Shown here: piece after piece, positions 13,622 to 21,871 of the stretch | Position numbering within the stretch: the first letter of the stretch is position 1 | Layout: every line of letters starts with the position of its first letter | Assembly (NCBI RefSeq): GCF_030064895.1 | Contig: NZ_JASJEB010000039.1 | Location: 1-32,255 of the forward strand | DNA: 32,255 bases | Reading direction: 5' to 3' | Source: Crocosphaera sp. | Lineage (GTDB): Bacteria > Cyanobacteriota > Cyanobacteriia > Cyanobacteriales > Microcystaceae | The notes under the pieces: generated by a model | Seen by the model: only the letters and a program-made list of their open reading frames with translations | Databases searched by the model: none | Told to the model about the DNA's origin: nothing | Made by a program: the position numbers and the translations under genes

Positions 13622-14950
13622 ATGTCATCAGTAGAAAGAAAACTCGGTTCAGTTGAAAATATTTTTCATATCATTCATGAACTTGGCGGCATGATAGATG
13701 TTAATATTGCTCGCATTGAAGGAGATATACAGCCTCATATTTTACAAAAAGCACTCTTATTACTACAAAACCGTTATCCTTTGCTTCGAGTTCGTATAAT
13801 TGACCTGGAGGATGGAGCTTATTTTAGTTCTGAAAATATACAAAAAATCCCCTTAAAGGTTATGACAAAAACTTATGAAAATCAATGGTTAGAAATTGCT
13901 GAATCAGAACTACACCAAAAATTTTCTCAAGGTTTCAATCCCTTATGTCGTATCACTTTACTTAAATCTTCTTTTCGGGATGGTATTAGTGAAATTATTG
14001 CTACTTTTCATTATTCTATTGCCGATGGTTTATCTTGTATGAACTTTATTGATAATCTCCTAATTTATTATCAGAAAATTGTTAGCCAAGAAGAAATATC
14101 TAATCCTAGTAGTTTAGCTTTTCCTCCTCCAATAGAACAAAATATAGATAAAAATTCAGTAAATTATAGTCAAACAGAAGATACAAAAAATGAAGATTCA
14201 TCAGATAGTCTAAGTCCTAAATTAATTCTCGAAAATGACGCTAAAATTAATGAAAGACGTACCCATATTATTAACAGAATCATTGACTCAAAAACTCTTT
14301 TAAATTTGAAAGAGCAATCTAGAAACCAAAAAACAACAATACACGGTGCTTTATGCGCAGCAATGTTGTTGGGAACCAAAACAATTTCAAATTTTGAAGA
14401 ACCGGTAAATTTATCTTGTAGTTCCAATATAAATTTACGCAAATATAGTCAACCAGAAATTGATATGAATAGTTTTGGTTGTTTTGTTTCTAGCGTAGAA
14501 AATATTTATACTTTAACAAAGAATATAAACTTTTGGGATTTAGCTAGAAACTGTAAAGAACAAATTGAGCTTAATAAAAACCAGACTATTAATAATCTAA
14601 TTAATGGTCAGAGATTCGCTAATTTTAGTAAATTAACACTGGAAAAAATGTTAGAGCAAAATTCCACAGGAAGAGTTAAAACAATGAACATTTCTAATCG
14701 TGGAAAATTTAACTTAGCCAAAAACTATGGTCAACTAAAAATAAAAGAAATTTATTTTACTGTGGGACAACATATTTTAGGACCTTGTCTTTGGTTGGGT
14801 GCAGTAACTTTTCATGACAAACTATGTTTGAGTTTTGCCCATGTCACCCCTTTAATCAGTTCTCAAACTATGAATAATTTTGCTGATAGTGTAGTAAGTA
14901 TTCTAGAAAAAGTTACTATTGGAGAATCTTTAAGTAAGGGAAATGGATAG
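13622..14950 (+). CDS. Condensation-domain-fold acyltransferase (PapA/alcohol acyltransferase-like) with altered active site
   Basis: A 442-residue stand-alone protein of the CoA-dependent acyltransferase / NRPS condensation superfamily. N-terminal features are LQKALLLLQNRYPLLRVRI and, at 130-136, the active-site motif, which reads HYSIADG where the family has HHxxxDG; the second, catalytic His is Tyr131 here. C-terminal features are VNLSCSSNINLR and an NRGKFNL segment resembling the family's latch/DFGWG area. Family members esterify alcohols or pass acyl groups between carriers. It lies directly after the sulfotransferase gene, so sulfated and acylated products such as sulfolipids are plausible. 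Loss of the His may mean low activity, a binding role or a different mechanism. Confidence 0.75.
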   Translation: MSSVERKLGSVENIFHIIHELGGMIDVNIARIEGDIQPHILQKALLLLQNRYPLLRVRIIDLEDGAYFSSENIQKIPLKVMTKTYENQWLEIAESELHQKFSQGFNPLCRITLLKSSFRDGISEIIATFHYSIADGLSCMNFIDNLLIYYQKIVSQEEISNPSSLAFPPPIEQNIDKNSVNYSQTEDTKNEDSSDSLSPKLILENDAKINERRTHIINRIIDSKTLLNLKEQSRNQKTTIHGALCAAMLLGTKTISNFEEPVNLSCSSNINLRKYSQPEIDMNSFGCFVSSVENIYTLTKNINFWDLARNCKEQIELNKNQTINNLINGQRFANFSKLTLEKMLEQNSTGRVKTMNISNRGKFNLAKNYGQLKIKEIYFTVGQHILGPCLWLGAVTFHDKLCLSFAHVTPLISSQTMNNFADSVVSILEKVTIGESLSKGNG

Positions 14951-14966
14951 TATCTCACTATCCATT
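14942..14966. terminator. 10-bp hairpin between convergent genes
   Basis: AATGGATAGT (14942-14951) pairs with ACTATCCATT (14957-14966) around ATCTC. It overlaps the stop codon of the acyltransferase gene and lies 8 bases from the end of the P450 gene on the other strand. There is no clear T-run; a bidirectional terminator is the simplest reading. Confidence 0.5.
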
Positions 14967-14973
14967 ATTGAGT

Positions 14974-16362
14974 TTATCGAGAAGTCATCTCCAAAACACG
15001 CTGATGTTGCGCTCGCTCTCCCTTAACAACCATTTCAACCCCTCCCTTGGGTCCCAATAAAGCACCCTTGCGTTTGGGTAAAACCGGTTGAGAATCAGCC
15101 ATTTGTAATTGCCAACGAGATAATACAGTGGTTAAGACCAGTTTCATCTCGAACAGAGCAAAGGCCATGCCAATACAGCGACGGTTACCACCTCCAAAGG
15201 GTAAATATTCAAAAGGAGTAAATTGACGTTCTAAAAACCTTTCTGGTTTAAATTTGTGGGGTTCAGGATATAAATCTTCTCGATGATGGGTCGAATAAAT
15301 GGAAGCTCTAACAAGGGTTCCTGGTTCTAAATCATAGCCCATGACTGGTAAGGGTGACTTGACCAGTCTGTTTAAGGTCGCCAAAACGACTGGATACATT
15401 CGCAAGGTTTCAGAACAAACAGCGTTCAAATAGGGAGCGCGAAAAATGGTGTTAGGGTCGGGGTTTTCCCCCAAACTATCTAATTCTTCCCTGAGTTTTT
15501 CTTGTACTTCTGGTAGATGATGAATCCAATATAAGGCCCAAGCTAAGGAAGTGGCCGTTGTTTCGTGGCCCGCAACTAACAAAGTCATCAACTCATCCCG
15601 TAATTCTTCATCTGTCATGGGTTCCCCTGCTTCATCCCTAGCAGCCATCATCAATGATAAAATATCGGTGCGAGACTCATCAGGGTTATCTCTACGTTCT
15701 TGAATTTCAGCGTATATTAGTTCGTCAACTTCTTGTCGTAACCTGAGAAAACGTCCCCAAGGACTCCATTCCCCTAAATCTTTTCTGAGGATGGGAAACA
15801 ACAGCATCATCGCCGAAACTAAAGGATTTATGGGATTCATAATTTTGAGCAGTTTTTCATTCAGTTGCTCATAAAGTTGTCCTTCTTCTAAACCAAATAC
15901 TGCTTTCAAAATTACCTTAAAGGAAATAGCTTGCATCGACGGTAACACAGAAAATGGCTCATCTATTTTCCATTCACCAATCACTTGTTCAGTAATCTTT
16001 TGAATTAGTTGACCATACTCTTGCATTCGTTCCCCGTGAAAAGGAGGGGTTAACAGTTTTCTTTGTCTTTGATGAGGCTTACCTTCTAAGGCTAACATTG
16101 ATTGCCGTCCCAATAAAGGTAATCGAATACCTGCTGGTTCCCCAGAGTCTAACTGCTTGGGAGTGCTGTTAAAAATAGTTTTAATTCCATTAGGGTTACT
16201 AATAAATACTTGGGGTTTAAAGACTGGACCAATTTTTAGAGTAAAAATATCACCATAGCGTTTACTACAATCTTCAAGATATTTAAGGGGGTTGGTCAAC
16301 CATTGATATGTTTGTATCCAGGGATGAGTTTTTGGCCCATTTGGTAGTTGATATTGAGTCAT
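14974..16362 (-). CDS. Cytochrome P450, CYP110-like
   Basis: A 462-residue soluble P450. The I-helix oxygen-binding motif is AGHETTATSLAW. The K-helix ExxR is SETLRMYP, and the heme-binding loop is PFGGGNRRCIGMAF with the axial Cys at about residue 396. The N-terminal section (LPNGPKTHPWIQTYQW) and PHQRQRKLLTPPFHGERM match the cyanobacterial CYP110 family, known to oxidise fatty acids, alkanes and terpenoids with ferredoxin as electron donor. No redox partner gene is nearby. It is convergent with the sulfotransferase/acyltransferase pair and could act on the same metabolite, but opposite orientation makes this weak. Intact by length and motifs. Confidence 0.93.
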   Translation of the reverse strand: MTQYQLPNGPKTHPWIQTYQWLTNPLKYLEDCSKRYGDIFTLKIGPVFKPQVFISNPNGIKTIFNSTPKQLDSGEPAGIRLPLLGRQSMLALEGKPHQRQRKLLTPPFHGERMQEYGQLIQKITEQVIGEWKIDEPFSVLPSMQAISFKVILKAVFGLEEGQLYEQLNEKLLKIMNPINPLVSAMMLLFPILRKDLGEWSPWGRFLRLRQEVDELIYAEIQERRDNPDESRTDILSLMMAARDEAGEPMTDEELRDELMTLLVAGHETTATSLAWALYWIHHLPEVQEKLREELDSLGENPDPNTIFRAPYLNAVCSETLRMYPVVLATLNRLVKSPLPVMGYDLEPGTLVRASIYSTHHREDLYPEPHKFKPERFLERQFTPFEYLPFGGGNRRCIGMAFALFEMKLVLTTVLSRWQLQMADSQPVLPKRKGALLGPKGGVEMVVKGERAQHQRVLEMTSR

Positions 16363-16409
16363 TTGAGTTAAACTGAAATTTATATCTTATTATACAAAAT
16401 TCTCTCAAA

Positions 16410-16749
16410 ATGAAATTACAGCAAATACTTCAAGAAAAACGAGAAACTATTTTCAAAATTGCTGCTCAACATGGTGCATTTAATATTCATATTTTTGCTT
16501 CTTTTGCTAGAGGGGAAGAAACCTCAGATAGTGATATTTGATATTGATTTTTTAGTAGAAATGGAATCAGGAAGAAATTTATTAGATAGAATTGGTTTGA
16601 TTCAAAACTTAGAAGATTATCTGGATTATAAAGTTTATGTAGCAACATTTCAGAGTTTATGAGACTATTTTCGAGAGAAAATTATTAAGGAGGCCATTCC
16701 TTTTTTAGCAATTAATAATTATTCGGTGAACAATTTAAAGAATATCTAA
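16410..16749 (+). pseudogene. MNT-domain nucleotidyltransferase (MntA-like) pseudogene
   Basis: ATG 16410 opens a frame reading KLQQILQEKRETIFKIAAQHGA, IHIFASFARGEETSDSDI and then stops. After a 7-base insertion that repeats GATATT, a shifted frame resumes at the expected IDFLVEMESG, RNLLDRIGLIQNLEDYL and KVYVATFQSL. It then meets TGA where the family usually has an Arg codon (CGA), and continues RDYFREKIIKEAIP-like. So there is one frameshift and one nonsense change. In intact relatives the G-S-x(9)-D-x-D motif binds ATP and the protein pairs with a HEPN toxin as a type VII antitoxin. No HEPN gene is found here. Confidence 0.75.
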
Positions 16750-16995
16750 TTCTTCTTCTGGTTGGTTCATTTCTTCTAAAGTTTGCCATCCAGGTTGCCA
16801 CAAAGAACGATCTTTAAATTGTTTTGCATTGATCCAAAAACGGACATTTGCATCACAAGAAGCTACCATTTCAGCAAATACAAACTTACCTTGATTTTTG
16901 CGGTTAACTACTTGAAAATGTCGCCATCCCCATGTCTTTTGTTTTGCTGTCCATTTTGAACCTAATAGGTGAGGAAATTTTTGCTTTTTGGCCAT
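16735..16995 (-). CDS. TIGR02450 family Trp-rich protein
   Basis: An 86-residue basic protein with the family core: PHLLGSKWTA, GWRHFQVVNRKNQGKFVFAEM, CDANVRFWINAK and RSLWQPGW. Six Trp residues lie in about 55 positions. It is a conserved small protein of cyanobacteria and some proteobacteria with no known function. The gene is divergent from the Na/Pi cotransporter gene (62 bases between starts), and its 3' end overlaps the tail of the MNT pseudogene on the other strand. ATG 16995 is the only sensible start. Confidence 0.85.
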   Translation of the reverse strand: MAKKQKFPHLLGSKWTAKQKTWGWRHFQVVNRKNQGKFVFAEMVASCDANVRFWINAKQFKDRSLWQPGWQTLEEMNQPEEELDIL

Positions 16996-17057
16996 TTTTT
17001 TAGTCCCGCAACAATCAAAGATATTTTTTAATTAAATAATATTACTCTAATTTTATC

Positions 17058-18215
17058 ATGATTCAACCCATTAATGAACAAATAACAGGAGAAAACAAGA
17101 AATTTCTCAAGTGGTTAGGGGTTATTATTTTAGTCTATTTCCTCATTGTTGCTGTTACTTTAATTAGTTCAGGTTTTAAGCTAAGTGTGGGAGAAAAAGC
17201 TGAAGAATTATTTACTTTTGCCACTAATCCTTTTGCTGGTTTAATTGTCGGAATTATGGCAACTGCTTTAATTCAATCATCGAGTACAGTTACTTCAATT
17301 ATAGTCAGTTTAGTTGCTGGTGGACTGCCTGTCAATATTGCTGTCCCGATGGTAATGGGTTCAAATCTTGGCACAACTATTACTAATACTATTGTTAGTT
17401 TAGGTCATATTGGTAACAAGGAAGAGTTTAGAAAAGCTTTTGCTGCTGCTACTATTCATGACTTTTTTAATCTGTTAGCTGTACTTATTTTTCTACCTTT
17501 AGAAATAAGGACACATTTTCTAGAAAAAACTGCTTTATTTTTGGCTCAATTTTTGAAAGGGAAAGATAGTCCCGATTTCAACGGATTTAATTTGATTGAA
17601 TTTATTACTGTTCCTGTACTTAAATTTATGAAACAAGTAACAGTAAATTTACCACAACCTTTTGATGGTATTTCTTTAATTTTGATCGGAATCATTATAA
17701 TTTTTGTTTCTATTTTCTACATTGGGAAAATACTCAAAAGCTTACTAATCAATCAAGCTAAAGGAATTTTAAAAACTGCTATGGGCAAAAATGCAGTTGT
17801 GAGCATTTTCTTAGGAACAATAGTAACTATTTTAGTGCAATCTTCTTCTACTACTACCAGTTTAATGGTTCCCCTAGCAGGAATCGGTTTATTAAGTTTA
17901 GAAGAAATTTATCCCTTTATTTTAGGGGCAAATATTGGCACTTGTATCACTGCATTATTAGCAGCAACTGCTGTTAGAGAAAATGCCATCGCATCTTTAG
18001 AAATTGCCCTAGTTCATTTTCTATATAATTTCTCAGGTGTTATAGTTATTTATGGTATTCCTCTGTTAAGAAATATCCCCATTTTCGGAGCTAAAACTTT
18101 AGCTTATATTGCCAGTGAAAAAACTTATTTAGCTTTGGTTTATTTGATAACTATTTTCTTCTTATTACCAATCATTATCTTAAATATTAGTTTTAGGTTC
18201 AATTTAAACCTCTAA
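17058..18215 (+). CDS. Na+/phosphate cotransporter family protein (NptA/YjbB-like)
   Basis: A 385-residue polytopic membrane protein of the Na/Pi-cotransporter II (SLC34-related) family. The two inverted halves each carry the signature: LIQSSSTVTSIIVSLVAGG with GSNLGTTITN in the first, and LVQSSSTTTSLMVPLAG with GANIGTCITA in the second. The QSSS motifs form the substrate and sodium site. About eight to nine hydrophobic segments are visible. It lacks the C-terminal PhoU-like domain found in some bacterial members. It may import phosphate with sodium; no pho box was recognised upstream. Confidence 0.9.
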   Translation: MIQPINEQITGENKKFLKWLGVIILVYFLIVAVTLISSGFKLSVGEKAEELFTFATNPFAGLIVGIMATALIQSSSTVTSIIVSLVAGGLPVNIAVPMVMGSNLGTTITNTIVSLGHIGNKEEFRKAFAAATIHDFFNLLAVLIFLPLEIRTHFLEKTALFLAQFLKGKDSPDFNGFNLIEFITVPVLKFMKQVTVNLPQPFDGISLILIGIIIIFVSIFYIGKILKSLLINQAKGILKTAMGKNAVVSIFLGTIVTILVQSSSTTTSLMVPLAGIGLLSLEEIYPFILGANIGTCITALLAATAVRENAIASLEIALVHFLYNFSGVIVIYGIPLLRNIPIFGAKTLAYIASEKTYLALVYLITIFFLLPIIILNISFRFNLNL

Positions 18216-18324
18216 ATTAATGGCCAGCTATTATACTAAGAAAAGAATGAAGAATGTTGAATTAGGGAACAACCTAACCTAAAGAGACTTCTAAACAACA
18301 ATAAGGTGGTGTGTTGAGGTAAAT

Positions 18325-19806
18325 ATGGCCAATAGTGTCAATAGAGTGTCTAAAGCTTCTGGTTTTAGACAGAATTCGGGATATTCTAAGTATAAATCTC
18401 CTAAATCCCGCAATAAAAAAGTAACAAGAAATCATTCCCAGAAAAAAGTACAAAAGAAGGTATTTAATCCTCTTTTGAGAGGATTATTATGGGGGATTAT
18501 CTTTGGTGGTACTGCTGTTTGTTCAGCCACATTTGGAGCAACTGTAGCCTTATTTAGTCCCCTTTCAGAACAGATTTTACCCCTAACCCAAAAGATAACC
18601 AACCCTTGGACGGACACCACCGAAACCCCTGAGACGGAGGAAAGTGAACCCGTCGTTGATAATACATTGCTACAATATAACTTGTCTCGTCCCATCAATC
18701 TTCTGGTCTTAGGAGTAGATCGTGTGTTAGATACTCCCCCAGGAAGTTTAGAAGGCTTTGGAGGACGCAGTGATACAATTTTAATCTTACGCTTCGATCC
18801 TGCGGATAAGTCCGTTAAAATGCTTTCAATACCCAGAGATAGTCGTGTCCATATTCCAGGGGTGGGTTACACTAAAATTAATGATGCCAACGTTCATGGT
18901 GGTCCTAGTTTAGCTGCTAGAACCCTGAGCAAAACCCTCAATGATGTGGCCATCGATCGCTATGTTCGAGTTACTACTGATGCGTTCACCGAATTAGTAG
19001 ATTTAGTGGGAGGGATAGAAGTATTTGTCCCCTATCAGATGGAATATGAAGACAAAACCCAAAACCTAAAAATTGACTTACCAGCAGGGAGACAAATTTT
19101 AAACGGGGAACAGGCCGAACATTTTGCACGTTTCCGCAAAGATGCTTATGGAGACATTGGCCGAGTACAACGACAACAAATATTACTCAAGTCCCTACGT
19201 CAACGTCTAACTAGCCCCACTATTATACCCCGTATTCCCCAGGCCATGGGATTAGTAGAAAAACATCTCGATACTAACCTTACTTGGGAAGAAATGCTGG
19301 CCTTGGTTAATTTTGGTCGACAAATCGAGCGAGATAAAGTACAAATGGTGATGTTACCCGGTCGCTTTAGCCAAGAAGATGAATTTGACAACCGTAGTTA
19401 TTGGGTTATGTCAAGAAGAGGACGGGATAAAGTTATGGAACAATATTTCGGGGTGAGTCCTCAATGGGAGTCTGGTCCTCGTCGTTCCCCTAACCGTGTT
19501 AGAATTGCTCTACAAAATGCTACTGATGATCCTGGCCTACTTAACCAAGTTCGGGAATATTTAGCAGAACAAGACATCCGTAATGTTTATACAATCAAAG
19601 ACTCACCCCAATTATTACGAGAAACAGAAATTGTCGTCCAAAAAGGGGACTTTGAAGCGGCAAATTACTTGCAAACAACTTTAGGAATGGGTAGAGTAGA
19701 AGCATCTTCTACAGGAGACTTAGACTCTCAATTGACCTTGCGTATTGGTTTAGATGCTAAGGACATGATCTTGGGAGATAGTTTCCTGAAGACTTCTCAA
19801 CCGTAA
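18325..19806 (+). CDS. LytR-CpsA-Psr (LCP) family ligase
   Basis: A 493-residue protein. A basic, Ser and Lys rich cytoplasmic tail (1-47) precedes one membrane helix (about 50-75) and a Thr/Glu/Pro linker. The LCP domain runs from about 120 to 300: LNLLVLGVDR-like start, GFGGRSDTILILRFDP, MLSIPRDSRVHIPG, TKINDANVHGG and ARFRKDAYGDIGRVQRQQ. The Arg and Asp residues that hold the polyprenyl pyrophosphate are present. A LytR_C domain (about 385-480) follows. LCP enzymes move glycopolymers from a lipid carrier to peptidoglycan or other acceptors at the outer face of the inner membrane. It lies 6 bases upstream of a pentapeptide-repeat gene, so the two are probably co-transcribed. Confidence 0.93.
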   Translation: MANSVNRVSKASGFRQNSGYSKYKSPKSRNKKVTRNHSQKKVQKKVFNPLLRGLLWGIIFGGTAVCSATFGATVALFSPLSEQILPLTQKITNPWTDTTETPETEESEPVVDNTLLQYNLSRPINLLVLGVDRVLDTPPGSLEGFGGRSDTILILRFDPADKSVKMLSIPRDSRVHIPGVGYTKINDANVHGGPSLAARTLSKTLNDVAIDRYVRVTTDAFTELVDLVGGIEVFVPYQMEYEDKTQNLKIDLPAGRQILNGEQAEHFARFRKDAYGDIGRVQRQQILLKSLRQRLTSPTIIPRIPQAMGLVEKHLDTNLTWEEMLALVNFGRQIERDKVQMVMLPGRFSQEDEFDNRSYWVMSRRGRDKVMEQYFGVSPQWESGPRRSPNRVRIALQNATDDPGLLNQVREYLAEQDIRNVYTIKDSPQLLRETEIVVQKGDFEAANYLQTTLGMGRVEASSTGDLDSQLTLRIGLDAKDMILGDSFLKTSQP

Positions 19807-19812
19807 TCTGTA

Positions 19813-20331
19813 ATGATAAAGTCAATTAAAGCCTTATTTTTTCCTTTTTTAACCCTAACTGCTCTAGTTTTAGTAGCCACAATTTGGATTTTACTAGATG
19901 CTCGTCCCGTTATTGCTCAGGATAACACAGTCAACTACACCTATGGTGATTTACAACAGCGAGACTTCTCCCATAAGGACTTAGAAAAGGGTGTATTCGC
20001 TGCTGCAGATATGCGAGAAGCCAATTTTGAGGGGTCAGATATCTCCTATGGCATTTTTACCGAAGGAATACTCTTAAAGGCGAATTTAAAAGGAGCTAAT
20101 TTAACTTCATCTCTACTCGATCGCGTAACCTTAGATTTTGCTGATCTCACTGACGCTATTTTAGTGGATGCGATCGCTACTCGGACCCGTTTTTATGATG
20201 CGATCATCACAGGGGCCGATTTTACAGATGCAGTGATCGATCGCTATCAAGTTTCTTTAATGTGCGAACGGGCCGAAGGGGTTAACCCGGTGACTGGGGT
20301 TGCAACTAGAGATAGTTTAGGGTGTCGTTAA
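19813..20331 (+). CDS. Exported pentapeptide-repeat protein
   Basis: A 172-residue protein. Residues 1-36 form a signal peptide (short basic start, hydrophobic core, then RPVIAQD as a likely cleavage region). Residues about 45-150 hold A(D/N)LxX-type pentapeptide repeats: LQQRDFSHKDLEKGVF, MREANFEGSDI, LLKANLKGANLTSSLL and FADLTDAILVDA. These form a right-handed square beta helix. The tail has two Cys (LMCERAEGVNP and DSLGCR) that may form a disulfide, as in thylakoid-lumen pentapeptide proteins. The target compartment, lumen or periplasm, cannot be told. Likely an operon with the LCP gene. Confidence 0.88.
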   Translation: MIKSIKALFFPFLTLTALVLVATIWILLDARPVIAQDNTVNYTYGDLQQRDFSHKDLEKGVFAAADMREANFEGSDISYGIFTEGILLKANLKGANLTSSLLDRVTLDFADLTDAILVDAIATRTRFYDAIITGADFTDAVIDRYQVSLMCERAEGVNPVTGVATRDSLGCR

Positions 20332-20404
20332 CGAAGTCTCCAACTCACCCACCCCTAACCCCTCCCAGGAGGGGAACGGATAAGGAAATTTTACCCAATC
20401 GTAG

Positions 20405-20471
20405 GGTGGGTTAGGTGCTGATTTGATTTTGATAAAAACATGGTAAGTTTTTCTTTGCACCGTAACCCACC
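20405..20471. repeat. Large inverted repeat with one bulge
   Basis: GGTGGGTTAGGTGC (20405-20418) pairs with GCACCGTAACCCACC (20457-20471), with one extra G in the right arm and a 38-base loop. The GTGGGTTA...TAACCCAC type is a common dispersed repeat in cyanobacteria. It lies between convergent genes and may also act as a terminator. Just after it, AATTAATAATTATTAATT (20483-20500) is a perfect 18-base palindrome. Confidence 0.6.
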
Positions 20472-20530
20472 ATTTACCGAATAATTAATAATTATTAATT
20501 GCTGAATAGTTAATCTTAGAAAAAAGAAGA

Positions 20531-21763
20531 TCAAGAGCCGGTTTTTGATTCAATTTTCAATGCTTCTTCTCTAGCTGCCTTAAATTTTGGTAGTGCTTGG
20601 GTGAGCATTTCATCATTAGCTGTTAAAGAAAGACGAAAATATTCTGGAATTTCTTGGGGAGTTCCAGGGAAGACAAATACTTGGTAATTAGTGGCTAATA
20701 ATTCTGCAAAAGCACCATCATCTTTCCAAGGAGATTTAACTAATAAAAAGAAGGTTCCTTGAGGGATATTAACTTCATAACCCATATTCTGTAATTCTGT
20801 TACCATACGATCCCTTTTTGCTTTTAATTTATCAAGGTTCAGGTCTAAGTTTTCTAAGTCTTCTAATGAGTATTGCATCAAAGCACTGGGAAAACACCAA
20901 CCAAAATATAGACTTTGTAATTGCTCAATGAATCTTCTTATTTCGGGACGGTTTGGCATAGTTTCAGGAAGAGCAATATAACCGATTCTTTGTCCTGGGG
21001 CCATCCAAGTTTTACTATAACCATAAACTAAAAAAGAATAAGGATAAAATTGGGTTGGACTCGGACATTCTTGGTTATCAAAGATAATACGGCTAAAGGT
21101 TTCATCGGAAATTAAATATATTGGTTTACCATAACGGTTAGAAGCTTCAGTTAATATATTTGCTAATTTTTCAAAGGTACTTGCAGAGAAAATTTTTCCA
21201 GTGGGATTATGGGGTGAATTAATTAAAATGGCGCGGGTTTTTTCTGTAATAGAATCAGCTATTTTTTCTAAATCTAAATCAAAGGTTTTAGCTTTTACTG
21301 GAATACCTATAGGATTAGCCCCTACTAACTGTATCATCTTACGATATCCCACCCAAGGAGGAAGATTGATAATAACTTGATCATCCTCTTCAACTAACAT
21401 TTTTAAACAGATTGCTAAACCGACAACTGTACCATTGGTCATAAAAATATCATCAGGTACAATAGATATACCTCGATGTTTCTTTAATGCTTTCGAGGCA
21501 ATTTCTTTCGTTTGAGGTAAACTTCCTTTATAGCCGTACCATCCTATTTTCTGGGGAATAGCATTGTTTTGTAGGGCTTCTACAAAGCCGGGTAAAGGCA
21601 TTTCATGGGAGTCTCCTAGTGTAAAATCAAGACTACCAGGTTCGTTTTTCAGACTCATATAAGTTGCTTTTTTATAAAATTCACCTATAGGAGTTTGAGA
21701 TTCAAAAATCTTGAGTAATTTAGGGGCAATAAGATGGGGAAGAAAAGCGTTTTTTTGATTCAT
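20531..21763 (-). CDS. PLP-dependent aminotransferase, class I/II
   Basis: A 410-residue fold-type I aminotransferase. The cofactor motifs are in order: NGTVVGLAI after the N-terminal arm, NLPPWVGYRKM, ILINSPHNPTG with the Asn that contacts PLP, LISDETFSR with the Asp that pairs with the pyridine nitrogen, YGYSKTWMAPGQRIGY with the Schiff-base Lys, and FRLSLTA with the carboxylate-binding Arg. It probably converts an amino acid and 2-oxo acid pair; the substrate is not evident. The N-terminal QTPIGEFYKKA and DSHEMPLPGF are unlike classic AspC enzymes. It is divergent from the amidase gene, with 108 bases between starts. Confidence 0.9.
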   Translation of the reverse strand: MNQKNAFLPHLIAPKLLKIFESQTPIGEFYKKATYMSLKNEPGSLDFTLGDSHEMPLPGFVEALQNNAIPQKIGWYGYKGSLPQTKEIASKALKKHRGISIVPDDIFMTNGTVVGLAICLKMLVEEDDQVIINLPPWVGYRKMIQLVGANPIGIPVKAKTFDLDLEKIADSITEKTRAILINSPHNPTGKIFSASTFEKLANILTEASNRYGKPIYLISDETFSRIIFDNQECPSPTQFYPYSFLVYGYSKTWMAPGQRIGYIALPETMPNRPEIRRFIEQLQSLYFGWCFPSALMQYSLEDLENLDLNLDKLKAKRDRMVTELQNMGYEVNIPQGTFFLLVKSPWKDDGAFAELLATNYQVFVFPGTPQEIPEYFRLSLTANDEMLTQALPKFKAAREEALKIESKTGS

Positions 21764-21871
21764 TTTTTTGCTTTAATAAAGGAGACAAAGTGATGGTTCT
21801 ATTTTTTTAGCTATCTGTATTTTAAAATTTGTTTCAAGTTAGTCAACAGTTACAAAAAACACATCTAAATA

